Shown here: positions 63,139 through 64,000 of the stretch, piece by piece
How positions within the stretch are numbered: position 1 is the first letter of the stretch
Layout of the letters: every line of letters starts with the position of its first letter
Assembly (NCBI GenBank): GCA_022601135.1
Contig: JAHZJB010000142.1
Location: forward strand, 1 to 64,000
Source: Actinomycetes bacterium
GTDB lineage: Bacteria; Actinomycetota; Actinomycetes; Mycobacteriales; Mycobacteriaceae
DNA: 64,000 nucleotides
Reading direction: 5' to 3'
Notes under the pieces: model-generated
Seen by the model: the letters and a program-made list of their open reading frames with translations, nothing else
Database searches by the model: none
What the model was told of the DNA's origin: nothing
Made by a program: the position numbers and the translations under genes

Positions 63139-64000
63139 ATGGTGCCGAATAGCGGTGATCCGGTCACCGAAGGTGCGGCCATGATCATCGGCCGACTCGG
63201 TGATCGGCTTGGCATGCTGGCCGGCTCGATACAGCACCTCTTGGTCGCCGAGATCCCCGAGCTTCGCGAGGATGCCCAGCTGCTGCAATTGCTGCACGAC
63301 AGCATCGAGGCAAACGTCGACACGGTCTTCTCGGCAATCCGGCACGATATTGCCATCGACCACGTCGAACCACCGACAGCCGCCCTCGAACACGCGCGAC
63401 GCCTTGCCCAGCGCGGGGCGTCGGTCAACATACTGGTACGCGCTTACCGGCTCGCCCACAAGGCGATGCTCGATCAAGCGCGCGAGCAGATCCGCGCAAC
63501 AGACCTAGATTCCCGACTCGGCCTAGACGTCTTTGGGCAGATCGCCGACGTGACGTTCAGCTACGTCGACTGGATTTCACAGAAGGTCGTGGGTACCTAC
63601 CAGAACGAGCGCGACCGTTGGATGGAGAACCGCAACAGCGTCCGCGCACTGAGGGTCCGCGAGATTCTCGACAGCGTCGACGTCGACGTCGATCAGATGA
63701 CCGCTCAGATCCGCTACCCACTCAGCCACATTCACCTTGCCGCCGTGCTGTGGGACGCCGGCGCCACCGCCGACGACGGTCTCGTACACATGGAACGATT
63801 CGTCCGCCAACTGGGTGAATCGATTTCGGCGAGTACTGCTCCGCTGCTCATCCCCGTCGACCGCATGACCGGCTTCGCCTGGATCCCGTTGACGGCCGGT
63901 GGCGCGCGCCAAGTAATGGAGAAGGTCCGAACCTTCGCGTCGGGACAACCCGCTGCCCCGCGTATCGCAGTCGGACAACCCCTACCGCATGTAGAGGGCT
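63139..64000 (+). CDS. PucR/CdaR-type transcriptional regulator, N-terminal part (runs off window)
   Basis: 287 codons are present without a stop. The N-terminal region (about 20-170: ELREDAQLLQLLHDSIEANV, RRLAQRGASVNILVRAYRLA, VDWISQKVVGTYQNERDRW) is the RsbR-like helical sensor domain seen in actinobacterial PucR-type regulators. A CdaR GGDEF-like domain begins near 190 (PLSHIHLAAVLWD). The HTH_30 domain would lie beyond the window. Divergent from the aldehyde dehydrogenase-GMC operon, which it probably activates. Confidence 0.75.
   Translation, partial: MVPNSGDPVTEGAAMIIGRLGDRLGMLAGSIQHLLVAEIPELREDAQLLQLLHDSIEANVDTVFSAIRHDIAIDHVEPPTAALEHARRLAQRGASVNILVRAYRLAHKAMLDQAREQIRATDLDSRLGLDVFGQIADVTFSYVDWISQKVVGTYQNERDRWMENRNSVRALRVREILDSVDVDVDQMTAQIRYPLSHIHLAAVLWDAGATADDGLVHMERFVRQLGESISASTAPLLIPVDRMTGFAWIPLTAGGARQVMEKVRTFASGQPAAPRIAVGQPLPHVEG

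Overview
The window is high-GC actinobacterial DNA that reads as a Mycobacterium/Mycolicibacterium chromosome, most likely an environmental species. The evidence is strong protein identity and gene order shared with the M. tuberculosis segment coaA-glyA-desA2-phoH2-fum-glpX...hsd-xseB-xseA-Rv1109c-ispH-Rv1111c-ychF (Rv1092c to Rv1112), a complete mce operon, KstR-type control of a cholesterol gene, and the crotonase/mcr/SDR block corresponding to Rv1141c-Rv1144. I see no rRNA, tRNA, CRISPR array, transposase or phage gene.

Layout. 1-320: the end of an atpE copy followed by a scarred atpF remnant. 290-24400: mostly core genes, covering CoA synthesis (coaA), one-carbon metabolism (a long-form glyA), fatty acid desaturation (desA2), the PhoAT-PhoH2 toxin-antitoxin/RNA helicase pair, fumarase and fructose-bisphosphatase, exonuclease VII, steroid dehydrogenase hsd under a KstR box, ispH and ychF. 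An accessory HAD-phosphatase/formylglycine-generating-enzyme operon and a membrane PAS-GGDEF diguanylate cyclase sit among them. 24490-26340: small hydrolase and membrane genes.

26400-37650: an intact ten-gene mce locus (yrbEA, yrbEB, mceA-F, two Mce-associated proteins) with mostly overlapping genes, preceded by a leader with a 23-bp tandem repeat and an inverted repeat. 37730-42440: a lipid-flavoured group comprising a WS/DGAT-like acyltransferase, a carotenoid oxygenase and a DUF3556 membrane protein. 42475-45450: a FadR-type regulator divergent from a thiolase-crotonase pair with a GTAAAC/GTTTAC palindrome between them. 45490-52990: a fasciclin protein, a three-gene operon (gamma-carbonic-anhydrase-like, NAD(P)-binding, CPBP protease), a divergent crotonase and mcr-SDR-nitronate monooxygenase operon, and an unlisted 50-residue gene.

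53314-64000: accessory region. A processive-type GT2 glycosyltransferase overlaps a multi-membrane GT-C-like protein, and a 9-bp hairpin ends on the GT2 start codon. Then a TetR regulator faces a P450-ferredoxin operon across a perfect 16-bp palindrome, and a GMC oxidoreductase and aldehyde dehydrogenase face a PucR-type regulator that runs off the window. Together the last six look like a hydroxylase to alcohol oxidase to aldehyde dehydrogenase route for an unknown substrate.

Many starts in the window carry a TANNNT hexamer 5-9 bases before the start codon, the mycobacterial leaderless-transcript pattern, and this was used to choose several starts.
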